A DNA stretch of 64,000 bases from Paenibacillus psychroresistens (lineage in GTDB: Bacteria; Bacillota; Bacilli; Paenibacillales; NBRC-103111). The position numbers were made by a program, and so were the translations under genes. Numbering within the stretch: the stretch's first letter is position 1; each line of letters opens with the position of its first letter. Positions 1 through 8,979 of this stretch are shown here, piece by piece. The notes under the pieces were generated by a model, which saw only the letters and a program-made list of their open reading frames with translations, did not search any database and was not told the DNA's origin. The stretch lies in the NCBI RefSeq assembly GCF_009728935.1, contig NZ_CP034235.1:136501-200500 (forward strand), given 5' to 3'.

Positions 1-909
1 CCAGGTTCCTCGCAATTTTACTTATCTTTAGAAGATGAGCTGATGCGTCGATTCGGTGCCGACAATATCATGGGTATGATGGACCGATTGGGCTTTGAAG
101 AAGATCAGCCGATTGAAAGCCGCTTAATATCCAAAGCTGTAGAATCTGCTCAGAAGCGAGTGGAAGGCAATAACTTTGATGTTCGTAAAGTGGTGCTGCA
201 GTACGATGATGTAATGAATCAGCAGCGTGGAATTATCTATAAGCAACGAATTGAGATTCTAGAATCAGAGAATATCAAGGGTGTTGTAGTTGGGATGATT
301 ATGCCTGTAATAGAACGAATTGTTGATGTGCATTGCTCTAGCAATGATGTACCGGAGGATTGGGATCTTCAAGCGATTACAGATTATGCCAATGGAACCT
401 TTCTACAAGAGGGTATGCTAACCTTAGAATCGATTTCTGGAAAAGAAAAAGAGGATATTACAGAAGTTATCAAAACGGCGGTTTTAAAGCTGTATGATGA
501 GCGCGAAGAGCAAATTGGCGAAGAAAATATGCGCGAGTTTGAAAAAGTGGTTGTATTGCGTGGAGTGGACAGCAAGTGGATGGATCACATTGATGCGATG
601 GATCAGCTTCGTCAAGGGATTCACCTTCGTTCTTATGGTGGTACCGATCCATTGCGCGAGTATCAATTCGAAGGCTTTGAAATGTTCCAGGAAATGATTA
701 ACAGCATTCAAGAAGAAATTGCTACTTATATCATGAAGGCACATGTTGAAACAAACTTAGAACGCCAAGCAGTGGCAGAAGGACAGGCCGTTAATCCTAA
801 CGGAGAAGTATCCGCCAAGAAGCCGGCGAAGCGTGAAGAAAAAGTCGGACGCAACGATCCTTGTCCATGTGGCAGTGGTAAGAAATTTAAGCAATGTCAC
901 GGAGCCTAA
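1..909 (+). CDS. secA: Preprotein translocase ATPase SecA, C-terminal part (5' end outside window)
   Basis: C-terminal 302 residues of SecA, the ATPase that drives preproteins through SecYEG. The reading frame is open from base 1, so the gene begins upstream and the ATP-binding domains are not in the window. Visible are the end of the second nucleotide-binding domain ([14 protein letters not shown]), the helical scaffold and wing region ([20 protein letters not shown]) and the C-terminal zinc-binding tail [14 protein letters not shown], which contacts SecB or phospholipid. The following gene is prfB, the usual secA-prfB order of Bacilli. The Lys/Glu-rich linker before the zinc tail is normal. 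Identification is secure; only the truncation by the window edge is notable. Confidence 0.97.
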   Translation, partial: PGSSQFYLSLEDELMRRFGADNIMGMMDRLGFEEDQPIESRLISKAVESAQKRVEGNNFDVRKVVLQYDDVMNQQRGIIYKQRIEILESENIKGVVVGMIMPVIERIVDVHCSSNDVPEDWDLQAITDYANGTFLQEGMLTLESISGKEKEDITEVIKTAVLKLYDEREEQIGEENMREFEKVVVLRGVDSKWMDHIDAMDQLRQGIHLRSYGGTDPLREYQFEGFEMFQEMINSIQEEIATYIMKAHVETNLERQAVAEGQAVNPNGEVSAKKPAKREEKVGRNDPCPCGSGKKFKQCHGA

Positions 910-976
910 TTAATTCTTCGCATAAACACGTAATTCAACGCGAGATTAGCGTAATTTAACAATGAGGTGTATGAGC

Positions 977-2096
977 ATGTTAGATGTAGAGATTAGACAT
1001 ACGTTAAAGGATTTAGAAAGACGATTAAATGAACTTCGGGGGTCACTTTGACTTAGATCATAAATTAGAGCAGATCGCTGATTTTGAAGAGAAGATGGCG
1101 GCGCCGAGTTTTTGGGATGATAATGAGCGGGCACAGAAGTTAATTGTTGAAATGAACGTAATTAAAGCGGTCGTAGATGAATTCTCGGCAATGAATGGTG
1201 AATACGAGGATTTGGATATGATGGTTCAACTCATAGAAGAAGAACAGGAAGAGAGCTTAATTCCTGAAGTGACCTCGGGTACGCAGAGCTTACAGAAGAA
1301 GCTGGAAAGCTATGAGCTGCAGTTATTGCTAAGCCAGCCTTATGATAAGCTTAATGCAATTCTTGAGCTTCATCCGGGCGCAGGCGGCACGGAGTCACAG
1401 GATTGGGCTGAAATGCTGCTGCGGATGTATCGCCGTTGGGCCGAAAAACGCGGATTTAATGTGGAAGTGTTGGATTATTTACCTGGTGAAGAAGCTGGAG
1501 TGAAGAGTGTGACACTACTAATTAAAGGCTATAACGCATATGGTTACTTAAAGGCGGAGAAAGGTGTGCATCGTTTGGTGCGCATCTCTCCCTTTGATTC
1601 CTCAGGACGTCGGCATACTTCGTTTGTATCCTGCGATGTCGTTCCAGAAATTGAAGATGATATTGAAATTGAGATTCGGACAGAAGATCTCAAAATTGAT
1701 GTTTATCGGGCAACTGGAGCAGGGGGTCAGCATATTAATACGACGGACTCAGCTGTACGGATAACACATTTACCTTCTGGTTTTGTAGTAACTTGTCAGG
1801 CGGAGCGCTCGCAAATTAAAAACCGTGAAAAAGCGATGAAAATGCTTCGTTCGAAGCTTTACGAGAAGAAAATGGAAGAGCAGCGCCAGCATTTGAATGA
1901 CATTCGTGGAGAGCAGCAGGAAATTGGCTGGGGAAGTCAAATCCGCTCTTATGTTTTCCATCCTTATGCAATGGTGAAGGATCACCGTACTACGACAGAA
2001 ACAGGGAATACTGGAGCTGTAATGGATGGTGAGATTGATTTCTTAATAAATTCCTTCTTGCGCTGGGAAATGAATCGCTCTATGGCTAGTGAATAA
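977..2096 (+). CDS. prfB: Peptide chain release factor 2, with programmed +1 frameshift
   Basis: RF2 reads UGA and UAA stop codons and releases the finished peptide. The gene is in two frames: a short first part from ATG 977 (GAGGTG site at 964-969, 7-base spacer; ATGs at 962 and 971 are alternatives) up to the in-frame TGA at 1049-1051, then the +1 frame from GAC at 1050 to 2096. The slip site is CTT TGA C with an upstream CGGGGGT that acts as an internal Shine-Dalgarno. The body carries the SPF anticodon-like motif ([12 protein letters not shown]) and the catalytic GGQ loop ([14 protein letters not shown]). The joined protein, about 372 residues, is of normal RF2 length. A terminator follows at 2105. 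Confidence 0.96.
1038..1052 (+). promoter_or_regulatory. Programmed +1 ribosomal frameshift site of prfB
   Basis: GGGGG at 1038-1042, three bases, CTT at 1046-1048, TGA at 1049-1051 and C at 1052. This is the conserved RF2 slippage arrangement: low RF2 lets the P-site tRNA slip from CUU to UUU and restores the full frame, giving negative feedback on RF2 level. Confidence 0.95.
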
Positions 2097-2104
2097 AGGC
2101 TTAT

Positions 2105-2143
2105 GGATCCTACATGGAATGTGTAGGATCCGTTGTATTTTTA
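2105..2143 (+). terminator. Intrinsic terminator after prfB
   Basis: Perfect 10-bp stem GGATCCTACA (2105-2114) / TGTAGGATCC (2122-2131) with a 7-base loop, then a T-rich tract. It ends the secA-prfB unit. The T-rich tract also carries the -35 element of the arg promoter. Confidence 0.8.
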
Positions 2144-2161
2144 TACTCTTTAATGTATAAT
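2133..2161 (+). promoter_or_regulatory. Sigma-A-type promoter of the arg operon
   Basis: TTGTAT at 2133-2138, exactly 17 bases, TATAAT at 2156-2161. It lies about 107 bases upstream of argC, just after the prfB terminator, and no other promoter of this quality is seen before the seven arg genes. Confidence 0.75.
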
Positions 2162-2170
2162 AATGCAATA
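2152..2170 (+). promoter_or_regulatory. ARG box (ArgR/AhrC operator) overlapping the arg -10
   Basis: AATGTATAATAATGCAATA agrees at 16 of 19 positions, counted by eye, with the Bacillus ARG-box consensus CATGAATAAAAATKCAAKW. It covers the -10 element, so arginine-loaded ArgR/AhrC binding here would block RNA polymerase. A weaker half-matching sequence lies at 2184-2201. The argR gene is not in the window. Confidence 0.65.
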
Positions 2171-2203
2171 AAGCCAGCATCGGATGCATAATATACATAA
2201 TCG

Positions 2204-2228
2204 GTTAACAGGCAAGTTGCCCGTTAAC
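2204..2228 (+). repeat. Dyad symmetry in the arg leader
   Basis: GTTAAC, one base, GGCAA, one centre base, TTGCC, one base, GTTAAC: a 25-bp near-perfect inverted repeat centred on 2216, between the ARG box and the argC start. It could be a DNA operator or an RNA hairpin (the inner bases would have to open to form a loop). No T-run follows, so it is not a terminator. Confidence 0.5.
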
Positions 2229-2267
2229 TGCATAAAAGCATTGGGAATGGAGCAGGGGGAATAAATC

Positions 2268-3317
2268 ATGGGAACAAAAATTCGGGCTGCAATCGTTGGC
2301 TCTACAGGGTACGGCGGCGTGGAATTGATTCGGTTTTTATTGCAGCATCCTTTGGTCGAGATTACATCTGTGATTTCATCCTCTAATGCGGGTGCGCCAA
2401 TTGCCGATGCTTATCCTCATTTAGCGGAGATAGTTACGGATCGACTGGATGCTATTGATCCAGCACTTATTAAAAGCAAAGCTGATGTCGTTTTTACGGC
2501 AACACCGCATGGTGTTAGCTCAGCACTGGTTCCACAGTTTTTGGAGGCAGGTTTGAAGGTGATTGATTTGTCGGGGGATTTCCGTTTGAAGTCTGGCGAG
2601 GTTTACGAGCAATGGTATAAGCACAAACCAGCTCCTGAAGAGCTGATTGCTAAAGCTGTGTATGGGTTAGCAGAAGTATTCGGTGATGAAATTCTCGGAG
2701 TGGATTTAATTTCTAATCCAGGATGTTATCCAACGGCTACATTACTTGGGTTGATTCCGGCACTTGCAGCGGGATGGATAGACCCTAAGACGATTATTAC
2801 CGACGCTAAGACGGGTGTTTCGGGTGGCGGCCGCGGGTTAAGCTTAGGCTTTCATTATTCAGAAATAAATGAAAATTTTCTTGCTTATAAAGTGAATAAA
2901 CACCAGCATTTGCCGGAGATTGAACAAGTGTTGAGTCGGATTGCCGGGAAAGAAGTGGTAACCACCTTTACAGCACACTTGGTGCCAATGACGCGTGGTA
3001 TTCTATGCACGAGTTATGCAAGTCTTACAGAACCGCACACAGATGCGGAATTTATCGAGCTTTACCGCACTTATTACGAAGGAAGACCTTTTGTACGGAT
3101 TCGTCCAGAAGGCAAGGTACCGGCCACCAAGGAAGTTTGGGGCTCGAATTATTGCGATATTGGTTTTTCTACAGATCCGCGTACAGGTCGCTTAACGATT
3201 ATATCAGTCATCGATAACTTAGTTAAAGGTGCTGCTGGCCAAGCAATTCAGAACTTAAATTTAATGATGGGCTGGGATGAGACAACCGGCTTGACTATGG
3301 CTCCGGTTTACCCGTGA
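2268..3317 (+). CDS. argC: N-acetyl-gamma-glutamyl-phosphate reductase
   Basis: Third step of ornithine synthesis: NADPH-dependent reduction of N-acetylglutamyl-5-phosphate to the semialdehyde, cytosolic. The 349-residue protein has the N-terminal nucleotide-binding GSTGYGGVELIRFLLQHP and the active-site cysteine motif SNPGCYPTATLLG, both typical of ArgC, and normal length. ATG 2268 has a GGGGGA site at 2255-2260. It is the first gene of the argCJBDFGH run and is controlled by the promoter and ARG box upstream. Nothing looks missing. Confidence 0.96.
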   Translation: MGTKIRAAIVGSTGYGGVELIRFLLQHPLVEITSVISSSNAGAPIADAYPHLAEIVTDRLDAIDPALIKSKADVVFTATPHGVSSALVPQFLEAGLKVIDLSGDFRLKSGEVYEQWYKHKPAPEELIAKAVYGLAEVFGDEILGVDLISNPGCYPTATLLGLIPALAAGWIDPKTIITDAKTGVSGGGRGLSLGFHYSEINENFLAYKVNKHQHLPEIEQVLSRIAGKEVVTTFTAHLVPMTRGILCTSYASLTEPHTDAEFIELYRTYYEGRPFVRIRPEGKVPATKEVWGSNYCDIGFSTDPRTGRLTIISVIDNLVKGAAGQAIQNLNLMMGWDETTGLTMAPVYP

Positions 3318-3414
3318 TTTGTGAAGTGGATAGAGAAGAGATAAGTGAGCAGATAAGGGAACAGATATGAGAAGAGGATTAGTGACAACATTCAAAAGGA
3401 CAGGTGAACGATAG

Positions 3415-4641
3415 ATGACTGGTAAACCGCTTTTTACGATAGTGCCGGAGGGAAGCATCACCACTCCGCAAGGGTTCCGCGCAGGCGGACTGCACTGCGG
3501 GTTGAAGAAAACGGAACGCCACGATCTCGGCGTTATTGTTTGTGACGTTCCAGCGGCGGCGGCAGCGGTGTATACGCTGAATGCTTTTCAAGCGGCACCG
3601 CTTCAGGTGACGCGCGAAAGCATTGGCGTGGAGGGCAAGCTGCAGGCGATGGCCGTTAACAGCGGCAACGCTAACGCGTGCACGGGCAAGCAAGGCGAAG
3701 CCGATGCCCGTGAGATGCGAGCGGCGACCGCTCAGGCACTTGGGCTGCCGGAGCACCTAGTCGGCGTTACTTCGACGGGTGTGATCGGGGAGCTGCTGCC
3801 GATGGACAAGGTGCGCAGCGGGATAGCCCGGTTGCCGGGAAGCCTGAAGTGGGACGGCGGCAATGATTTCTGCCAGGCTATTCTGACCACGGATTTGGTC
3901 CAGAAAATGACTTGCGCCGAGGTTATCATTGATGGCAAGCGGATCTATATTGCCGGAGCAGCTAAAGGTTCAGGGATGATTCACCCGAATATGGCGACTA
4001 TGTTGGGCTTTATGACAACAGATGCTCAGGTAGATAGTGAAGATTTACAAAAACTGCTTAGCGCAATTACGGATTCAACCTTTAATATGATAACAGTAGA
4101 TGGCGATACAAGCACAAACGATATGGTTGTAGTTATGGCTAGTGGTTTGGCTGGAGATAGAAAGCTGAATGCCGAGCATCCGGATTGGCCCTCTTTTGTA
4201 GCTGCTTTTCAATATGTCGGTGAATATTTGGCTAAGGCAATAGCACGTGATGGTGAAGGTGCAACGAAGCTTATTGAGGTTCAGGTCGTGGGAGCAGCAA
4301 CAGAGAATGCAGCACGTGCGATTGCTAAGACGATTGTCGGATCAAGCTTAGTGAAATCGGCTTGCTTTGGTGCAGATGCCAACTGGGGAAGAATTATTGC
4401 AGCAACAGGCCGCTCCGGTCAGGCAGTGAACGTGGATACAGTGGATATTCGCTTAGGGGATTTTCCAGTATTGGAGCAATCCCGTCCGGTTAAGTTTGAT
4501 GAAGAGCAAGCGGCGGAATATTTAAAAGGCGAGTTGGTTGTGATTTTTGTAAATTTACATATGGGAGATAAGCAAGCAACCGCATGGGGCTGCGATTTAA
4601 CCTATGAATATGTAAGAATTAATGCAGCTTATCGGACTTAG
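3415..4641 (+). CDS. argJ: Bifunctional glutamate N-acetyltransferase / ornithine acetyltransferase
   Basis: ArgJ moves the acetyl group from N-acetylornithine to glutamate, recycling it, and bifunctional forms also acetylate glutamate from acetyl-CoA. The 408-residue precursor has the self-cleavage motif KGSGMIHPNMATM, where the chain is cut between Ala and the catalytic Thr to give alpha and beta subunits. No argA is seen, so a bifunctional enzyme would suffice for entry into the pathway. ATG 3415 lies 97 bases after argC. The first part (about 3450-3900) is visibly richer in G and C, with many GCG, GGC and CGC codons, than the second half or the neighbouring genes, which hints at local recombination. 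Confidence 0.95.
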   Translation: MTGKPLFTIVPEGSITTPQGFRAGGLHCGLKKTERHDLGVIVCDVPAAAAAVYTLNAFQAAPLQVTRESIGVEGKLQAMAVNSGNANACTGKQGEADAREMRAATAQALGLPEHLVGVTSTGVIGELLPMDKVRSGIARLPGSLKWDGGNDFCQAILTTDLVQKMTCAEVIIDGKRIYIAGAAKGSGMIHPNMATMLGFMTTDAQVDSEDLQKLLSAITDSTFNMITVDGDTSTNDMVVVMASGLAGDRKLNAEHPDWPSFVAAFQYVGEYLAKAIARDGEGATKLIEVQVVGAATENAARAIAKTIVGSSLVKSACFGADANWGRIIAATGRSGQAVNVDTVDIRLGDFPVLEQSRPVKFDEEQAAEYLKGELVVIFVNLHMGDKQATAWGCDLTYEYVRINAAYRT

Positions 4642-4668
4642 CCCAACTGAGCGGGTGATTGGAGGAGA

Positions 4669-5469
4669 ATGAAAACGATGCAGGAACATTGTTTTGTGAT
4701 TAAATGCGGGGGTAGCACACTAGCCGCTTTGCCAGATGTGTTTTTCATTGATATGCATAATTTGCAGCAGGCAGGAACCATTCCAGTCATTGTACATGGA
4801 GGCGGGCCAGCGATTTCGGACACTTTAGCTAAGCTAGGGATTGAGACGGGATTTATACATGGCTTGCGCAAAACGAATGAAGAGGTTTTAGATGTTGTAG
4901 AAATGGTTTTAGCCGGTCAAATCAATAAAGAAATCGTCCGCAAGATCCAAAGATTCGGTGCAAAAGCATTAGGCTTATCCGGTGTCGATGGCCATCTAAT
5001 TCTAGCGCAACCTGTTGCTAATACAGCTGAAGTTGGCTTTGTAGGTGAAGTTACGGCGATTAACGCGACTTTGATAAAAGGCATTCTTGCTATGGGTTAC
5101 ATTCCGGTGATAGCGCCTATTGGGCTGGGTGAAGATGGCAACCAACGTTATAACATTAACGCAGATACAGCAGCGGGAGCAGTCGCTTCATTTCTTGGTG
5201 TGGAGCGGATGATCGTTGTAACCGATGTGCCTGGAATACTCAAAACTATAGATGGTGTAAAAACAGTTCTGCCAACGGTAACGGTGCAGGAGATTGAAGC
5301 GATGATAACGAGCGGTGAGATTTATGGCGGGATGATTCCAAAGGTACGAGCCGCTATTCAATGTATTCAAGGGAGAGTCAGTGAAGTTGTTATTGTCGAT
5401 GGAGCTGAGCCAGAAGTGTTGAGCCGTGTTTTGCAAGGAAGCGGGATTGGAACTCGTATTGTTAAGTAA
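4669..5469 (+). CDS. argB: Acetylglutamate kinase
   Basis: Phosphorylates N-acetylglutamate with ATP, the second step of ornithine synthesis and often feedback-inhibited by arginine. The amino acid kinase fold is clear: KCGGST near the N-terminus, VIVHGGGPAISDTL, the substrate loop YNINADTAAGAVASFL and GGMIPKVRAA near the C-terminus. Length is 266 residues. Two ATGs compete: 4669 is only 3 bases after GGAGG (4661-4665), while 4678 has better spacing, so the true protein may start at MQEHCFVIKC. It is the third gene of the arg operon. Confidence 0.95.
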   Translation: MKTMQEHCFVIKCGGSTLAALPDVFFIDMHNLQQAGTIPVIVHGGGPAISDTLAKLGIETGFIHGLRKTNEEVLDVVEMVLAGQINKEIVRKIQRFGAKALGLSGVDGHLILAQPVANTAEVGFVGEVTAINATLIKGILAMGYIPVIAPIGLGEDGNQRYNINADTAAGAVASFLGVERMIVVTDVPGILKTIDGVKTVLPTVTVQEIEAMITSGEIYGGMIPKVRAAIQCIQGRVSEVVIVDGAEPEVLSRVLQGSGIGTRIVK

Positions 5470-5508
5470 AGGTATGATAATGAGGATTGAAGAAGGGGAG
5501 TGTCAAGT

Positions 5509-6705
5509 ATGGGAAATGAGAAGAATTCAGCTATTTTTCCGACGTATGCTAGGTATCCGTTTACAATGGTTAAAGGGGAAGGCAGCCGTCTTTGGGACGA
5601 TACAGGCAAAGAATATTTGGATTTCGTCAGCGGTATTGCAGTAACAAGCCTTGGGCATGCGCCACAAGTCGTCAAAGAGAAGCTAGTTCAACAATTGGAT
5701 CAGCTTTGGCACACCAGCAATCTTTTTCATATTCCTAATCAAGAAACCTTAGCGCAATTACTTACTCAAAATAGCGTCGCAGATGCCGTTTTTTTCTGCA
5801 ACAGTGGAGCAGAGGCTAATGAAGCAGCTATTAAAATAGCACGTCGGTATCATCAAAAAGTACTTGGAGAAAAAAGATATGAGATCATTACGTTCCAACA
5901 ATCCTTTCACGGGCGTACTTTAGCAACCTTAACAGCAACAGGTCAAGACAAAGTAAAGGAAGGCTTTTTACCGCTTCCAGAAGGCTTTGTTCATGCTCCC
6001 TATAATGATGTGGCTGCACTCGAAGGCTACATTACAGATAAAACCTGTGCTATTATGCTTGAGCTTGTAATTGCTGAAGGCGGTGTTGTTCCGGCAACTC
6101 CAGAGTTCGTACAAGAGGTAGCGAGACTTTGCAAAGCTCACAAATTGCTATTAATCGTTGATGAAATTCAAACGGGTCTAGGTCGGACCGGAAAATTATT
6201 TGCTTACGAGCATTATGGGATTGAACCGGATATTTTTACATTAGCTAAAGCTTTGGGCAGTGGATTTCCGATAGGAGCTATGTTGGGTAAAGCTAAGCTA
6301 ATCGAAGCTTTTACAGCGGGAAGCCATGGATCAACCTTTGGTGGAACGCCAATTGCAACAGCAGCGGCTATAGCAACCGTGGAAACGATTTTAGCTCAAA
6401 AGCTCCCAGCAAGAGTGGCTGAATTAGGTGCCTATGCCATGGATAAGCTGAGTAAAGGCTTGCAAGGCAATCCGCTTGTTAAAGAGGTTCGTGGAAAAGG
6501 TTTGCTGATCGGAATTGAATGCACACAGCCAGTCGCGGATTTGATTGCTGAAATTCATAATAAAGGATTATTGGTTTTAACAGCGGGTCCTAATGTTATT
6601 CGGTTACTGCCGAATTTCTTAATTACGCAAGAGGATCTTGATAGCGGGATTGAACTTTTATGCTCGATTATTGCCACGCATTCGGCGGCGGTAGTTAACG
6701 GATAA
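5509..6705 (+). CDS. argD: Acetylornithine aminotransferase
   Basis: PLP enzyme turning N-acetylglutamate semialdehyde into N-acetylornithine with glutamate as amino donor. Class-III aminotransferase marks are present: FCNSGAEANEAAIKIARRYH, the aspartate motif DEIQTGLGRTG and the PLP lysine in LAKALGSGFPIG. I start it at ATG 5509, 8 bases after AAGGGGAG (5493-5500); the in-frame GTG at 5500 overlaps that site and is unlikely. That gives 398 residues, normal for ArgD. The sequence is well ordered and complete, between argB and argF with short gaps. Confidence 0.95.
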   Translation: MGNEKNSAIFPTYARYPFTMVKGEGSRLWDDTGKEYLDFVSGIAVTSLGHAPQVVKEKLVQQLDQLWHTSNLFHIPNQETLAQLLTQNSVADAVFFCNSGAEANEAAIKIARRYHQKVLGEKRYEIITFQQSFHGRTLATLTATGQDKVKEGFLPLPEGFVHAPYNDVAALEGYITDKTCAIMLELVIAEGGVVPATPEFVQEVARLCKAHKLLLIVDEIQTGLGRTGKLFAYEHYGIEPDIFTLAKALGSGFPIGAMLGKAKLIEAFTAGSHGSTFGGTPIATAAAIATVETILAQKLPARVAELGAYAMDKLSKGLQGNPLVKEVRGKGLLIGIECTQPVADLIAEIHNKGLLVLTAGPNVIRLLPNFLITQEDLDSGIELLCSIIATHSAAVVNG

Positions 6706-6723
6706 CCAGAAGGAGGAAGCAAC

Positions 6724-7680
6724 ATGTCATTACAGCTGCAACCGGAATTGGAATTAAGCTTAAAAGGTCGCGATTTTATCGCACTTGTTGATTATACAAC
6801 GGAAGAAATTCAATATTTGTTGGACTTGGCGATTGAGTTAAAGCGTAAGCAAAAAGCTGGAGAAGTCTATCAGCCTTTGAAAGGCAAGACCTTGGCGATG
6901 ATTTTTGAAAAGGCTTCTACGCGTACGCGCGTTTCATTTGAAGTGGGGATGTACCAGCTCGGTGGACACCCGTTATTCTTAAGTGGGTCGGATATGCAAA
7001 TTGGTCGCGGTGAGCCGATTTGGGACACTGCTCAGGTTCTATCCCGATATGTCGATGGTATTATGATTCGTACTTTTGCCCATAAAAAAATCATCGAGCT
7101 TGCACGCGGAGCTACGGTACCTGTGATTAATGGTTTAACCGATCTTTCGCATCCTTGTCAGGCATTGGCCGATTACCAGACGATTCTAGAGAAAAAAGGC
7201 AATCTTAAAGGGCTGAAGATCGCCTACATTGGTGATGGCAACAACATGGCGCATTCTTTGATGATGGGTGCGGCAAAGCTGGGTATGCACATTGCAGTTG
7301 CTACTCCTGAAGGGTACGGACCGGATTTTGAAGTTTGGCAATTGGCTAAAGAAGCTGCTGCGCTTACCGGTGGTTCGGTGCACATTTGTCATGATCCAGC
7401 GGAAGCTGCTGTGAATGCGGATGTTTTATATACAGATGTATGGGCAAGCATGGGCTTTGAAGCCGAACAAAAAGCACGGGAAGTCGCTTTTAAAGACTAC
7501 CAAATCAATGATAAAATAACCAAGCACGCCAAAAAAGACTACCTATTCATGCACTGCTTGCCCGCACATCGCGGCGAAGAAGTAAGTGAAGGTATTATTG
7601 ATGGCGCACATTCAATTATTTTTGATCAAGCGGAAAACCGGCTGCATGCGCAAAAAGCGATTATGGCCGCTATTTTATAA
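6724..7680 (+). CDS. argF: Ornithine carbamoyltransferase
   Basis: Makes citrulline from ornithine and carbamoyl phosphate. The 318-residue protein has the carbamoyl-phosphate site EKASTRTRVSFE, HPCQALADYQT, the ornithine-side DVWASMGFE and the C-terminal MHCLPAHRGEEV. ATG 6724 follows AAGGAGGAAGC, a very strong site, 18 bases after argD. In B. subtilis argCJBD is followed by carAB before argF; here carAB is absent from the run, so carbamoyl phosphate must come from genes elsewhere. Confidence 0.96.
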   Translation: MSLQLQPELELSLKGRDFIALVDYTTEEIQYLLDLAIELKRKQKAGEVYQPLKGKTLAMIFEKASTRTRVSFEVGMYQLGGHPLFLSGSDMQIGRGEPIWDTAQVLSRYVDGIMIRTFAHKKIIELARGATVPVINGLTDLSHPCQALADYQTILEKKGNLKGLKIAYIGDGNNMAHSLMMGAAKLGMHIAVATPEGYGPDFEVWQLAKEAAALTGGSVHICHDPAEAAVNADVLYTDVWASMGFEAEQKAREVAFKDYQINDKITKHAKKDYLFMHCLPAHRGEEVSEGIIDGAHSIIFDQAENRLHAQKAIMAAIL

Positions 7681-7695
7681 AGAGAATGGGGTAAA

Positions 7696-8940
7696 ATGAC
7701 AATGGCAAAAGAAAAAATTGTGTTGGCTTACTCAGGTGGCTTGGACACATCCGTAATTCTAAAATGGTTAAAAGAAACCTATGATGCAGAAATCATCGCA
7801 TTCACTGCCGATATCGGACAAAAGGATGAGCTTGATGGCCTCGAAGCCAAAGCATTAAGCACAGGAGCCTCCAAAGTATACATCGACGACCTCCGCGAGG
7901 AATTCGCTCGCGATTTCATCTATCCGATGTTCCAGTCCGGCGCGCTTTATGAAGGGCAGTACCTGCTCGGCACCAGCATCGCCCGCCCGCTAATCGCGAA
8001 GCGCATGGTCGAAATCGCCCGCGCGGAAGGCGCTACCGCCATTGCCCATGGCGCCACTGGCAAAGGCAACGATCAAGTGCGCTTCGAGCTCACAGCTGCG
8101 GCGCTAGCGCCTGAGCTTGGAGTCATCGCGCCTTGGCGCATGGACGAGTTCCGGGAGCAATTCCCCGGACGTGCCGAGATGATCGCTTACGCGGAGAAGC
8201 ACAACATTCCCGTGCAGGCGTCGGCGGCTAAGCCGTATTCCACGGACCGCAACCTGCTGCACATCAGCTTTGAGAGCGGCATGCTCGAGGATCCATGGTT
8301 TGATCCTAGCGCAACCTCAAACGAAGAAATGTACGTACTCAGCGTTTCGCCGGAAGAAGCACCAGATCAAGCAGAGTATGTCGAGCTAGAGTTTGAGCAA
8401 GGCAATTGTGTTGGAGTGAATGGCGAAGCTATGATTCCGTTGGAAATCATGGAGAAGCTAAACGAGCTTGGCGGTAAGCACGGCGTCGGGCGAGTAGACA
8501 TGGTCGAAAACCGCTTTGTAGGTATGAAAAGCCGTGGCGTCTACGAGACACCAGGCGGTACGATTTTGTTCGCAGCACACCGCAAAATGGAGTCCTTAAC
8601 CATGGACCGTGAAGTTATGAATCTGCGCGATTCATTAAATGCGCGTTACAGCTCATTGGTTTACAATGGCTTCTGGTTCGCTCCAGAGCGCTTGGCTTTG
8701 CAGGCTTTAGTAACCGAAAGTCAAAAAAATGTATCAGGTACCGTACGCGTGAAACTATATAAAGGCAATGTGATCGGCGCAGGTGTGAAAAGCCATGTCA
8801 GCTTGTACAATCCGGATATTGCGACTATGGAAGCAGATCCAACAAAAGCTTACAATCAGAACGATGCAACTGGCTTTATCCGCTTGAATGCTTTGCGTTT
8901 GAAAGTAGCTTCAGGTGTTGAGCAGAATGCTAAAAAGTAA
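7696..8940 (+). CDS. argG: Argininosuccinate synthase
   Basis: ATP-dependent joining of citrulline and aspartate to argininosuccinate. The PP-loop ATP site [15 protein letters not shown] is at the N-terminus, followed by [12 protein letters not shown] and the substrate region [13 protein letters not shown]. At 414 residues it has the usual length. Start may be 7696 or the in-frame ATG 7702, which sits better after the weak GGGG at 7688-7691. A segment at about 7870-8290 is much richer in G+C (runs of GCGC and CCCGC) than the rest of the gene, as in argJ. It lies 15 bases after argF. Confidence 0.96.
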   Translation: MTMAKEKIVLAYSGGLDTSVILKWLKETYDAEIIAFTADIGQKDELDGLEAKALSTGASKVYIDDLREEFARDFIYPMFQSGALYEGQYLLGTSIARPLIAKRMVEIARAEGATAIAHGATGKGNDQVRFELTAAALAPELGVIAPWRMDEFREQFPGRAEMIAYAEKHNIPVQASAAKPYSTDRNLLHISFESGMLEDPWFDPSATSNEEMYVLSVSPEEAPDQAEYVELEFEQGNCVGVNGEAMIPLEIMEKLNELGGKHGVGRVDMVENRFVGMKSRGVYETPGGTILFAAHRKMESLTMDREVMNLRDSLNARYSSLVYNGFWFAPERLALQALVTESQKNVSGTVRVKLYKGNVIGAGVKSHVSLYNPDIATMEADPTKAYNQNDATGFIRLNALRLKVASGVEQNAKK

Positions 8941-8979
8941 TTTGCTAAATAGTAAGCAAGGCTAGAGAGGGGCAGTACC

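Noticed and set aside
1029-2096. prfB as a gene broken by a stop codon, or starting at ATG 1029
   Set aside because: The TGA is part of the conserved RF2 frameshift signal and the upstream frame has a good ribosome site.
3379-3756. Minus-strand reading frame opposite argJ
   Set aside because: It lies in the GC-rich part of argJ, where opposite frames stay open; no ribosome site and no recognisable protein.
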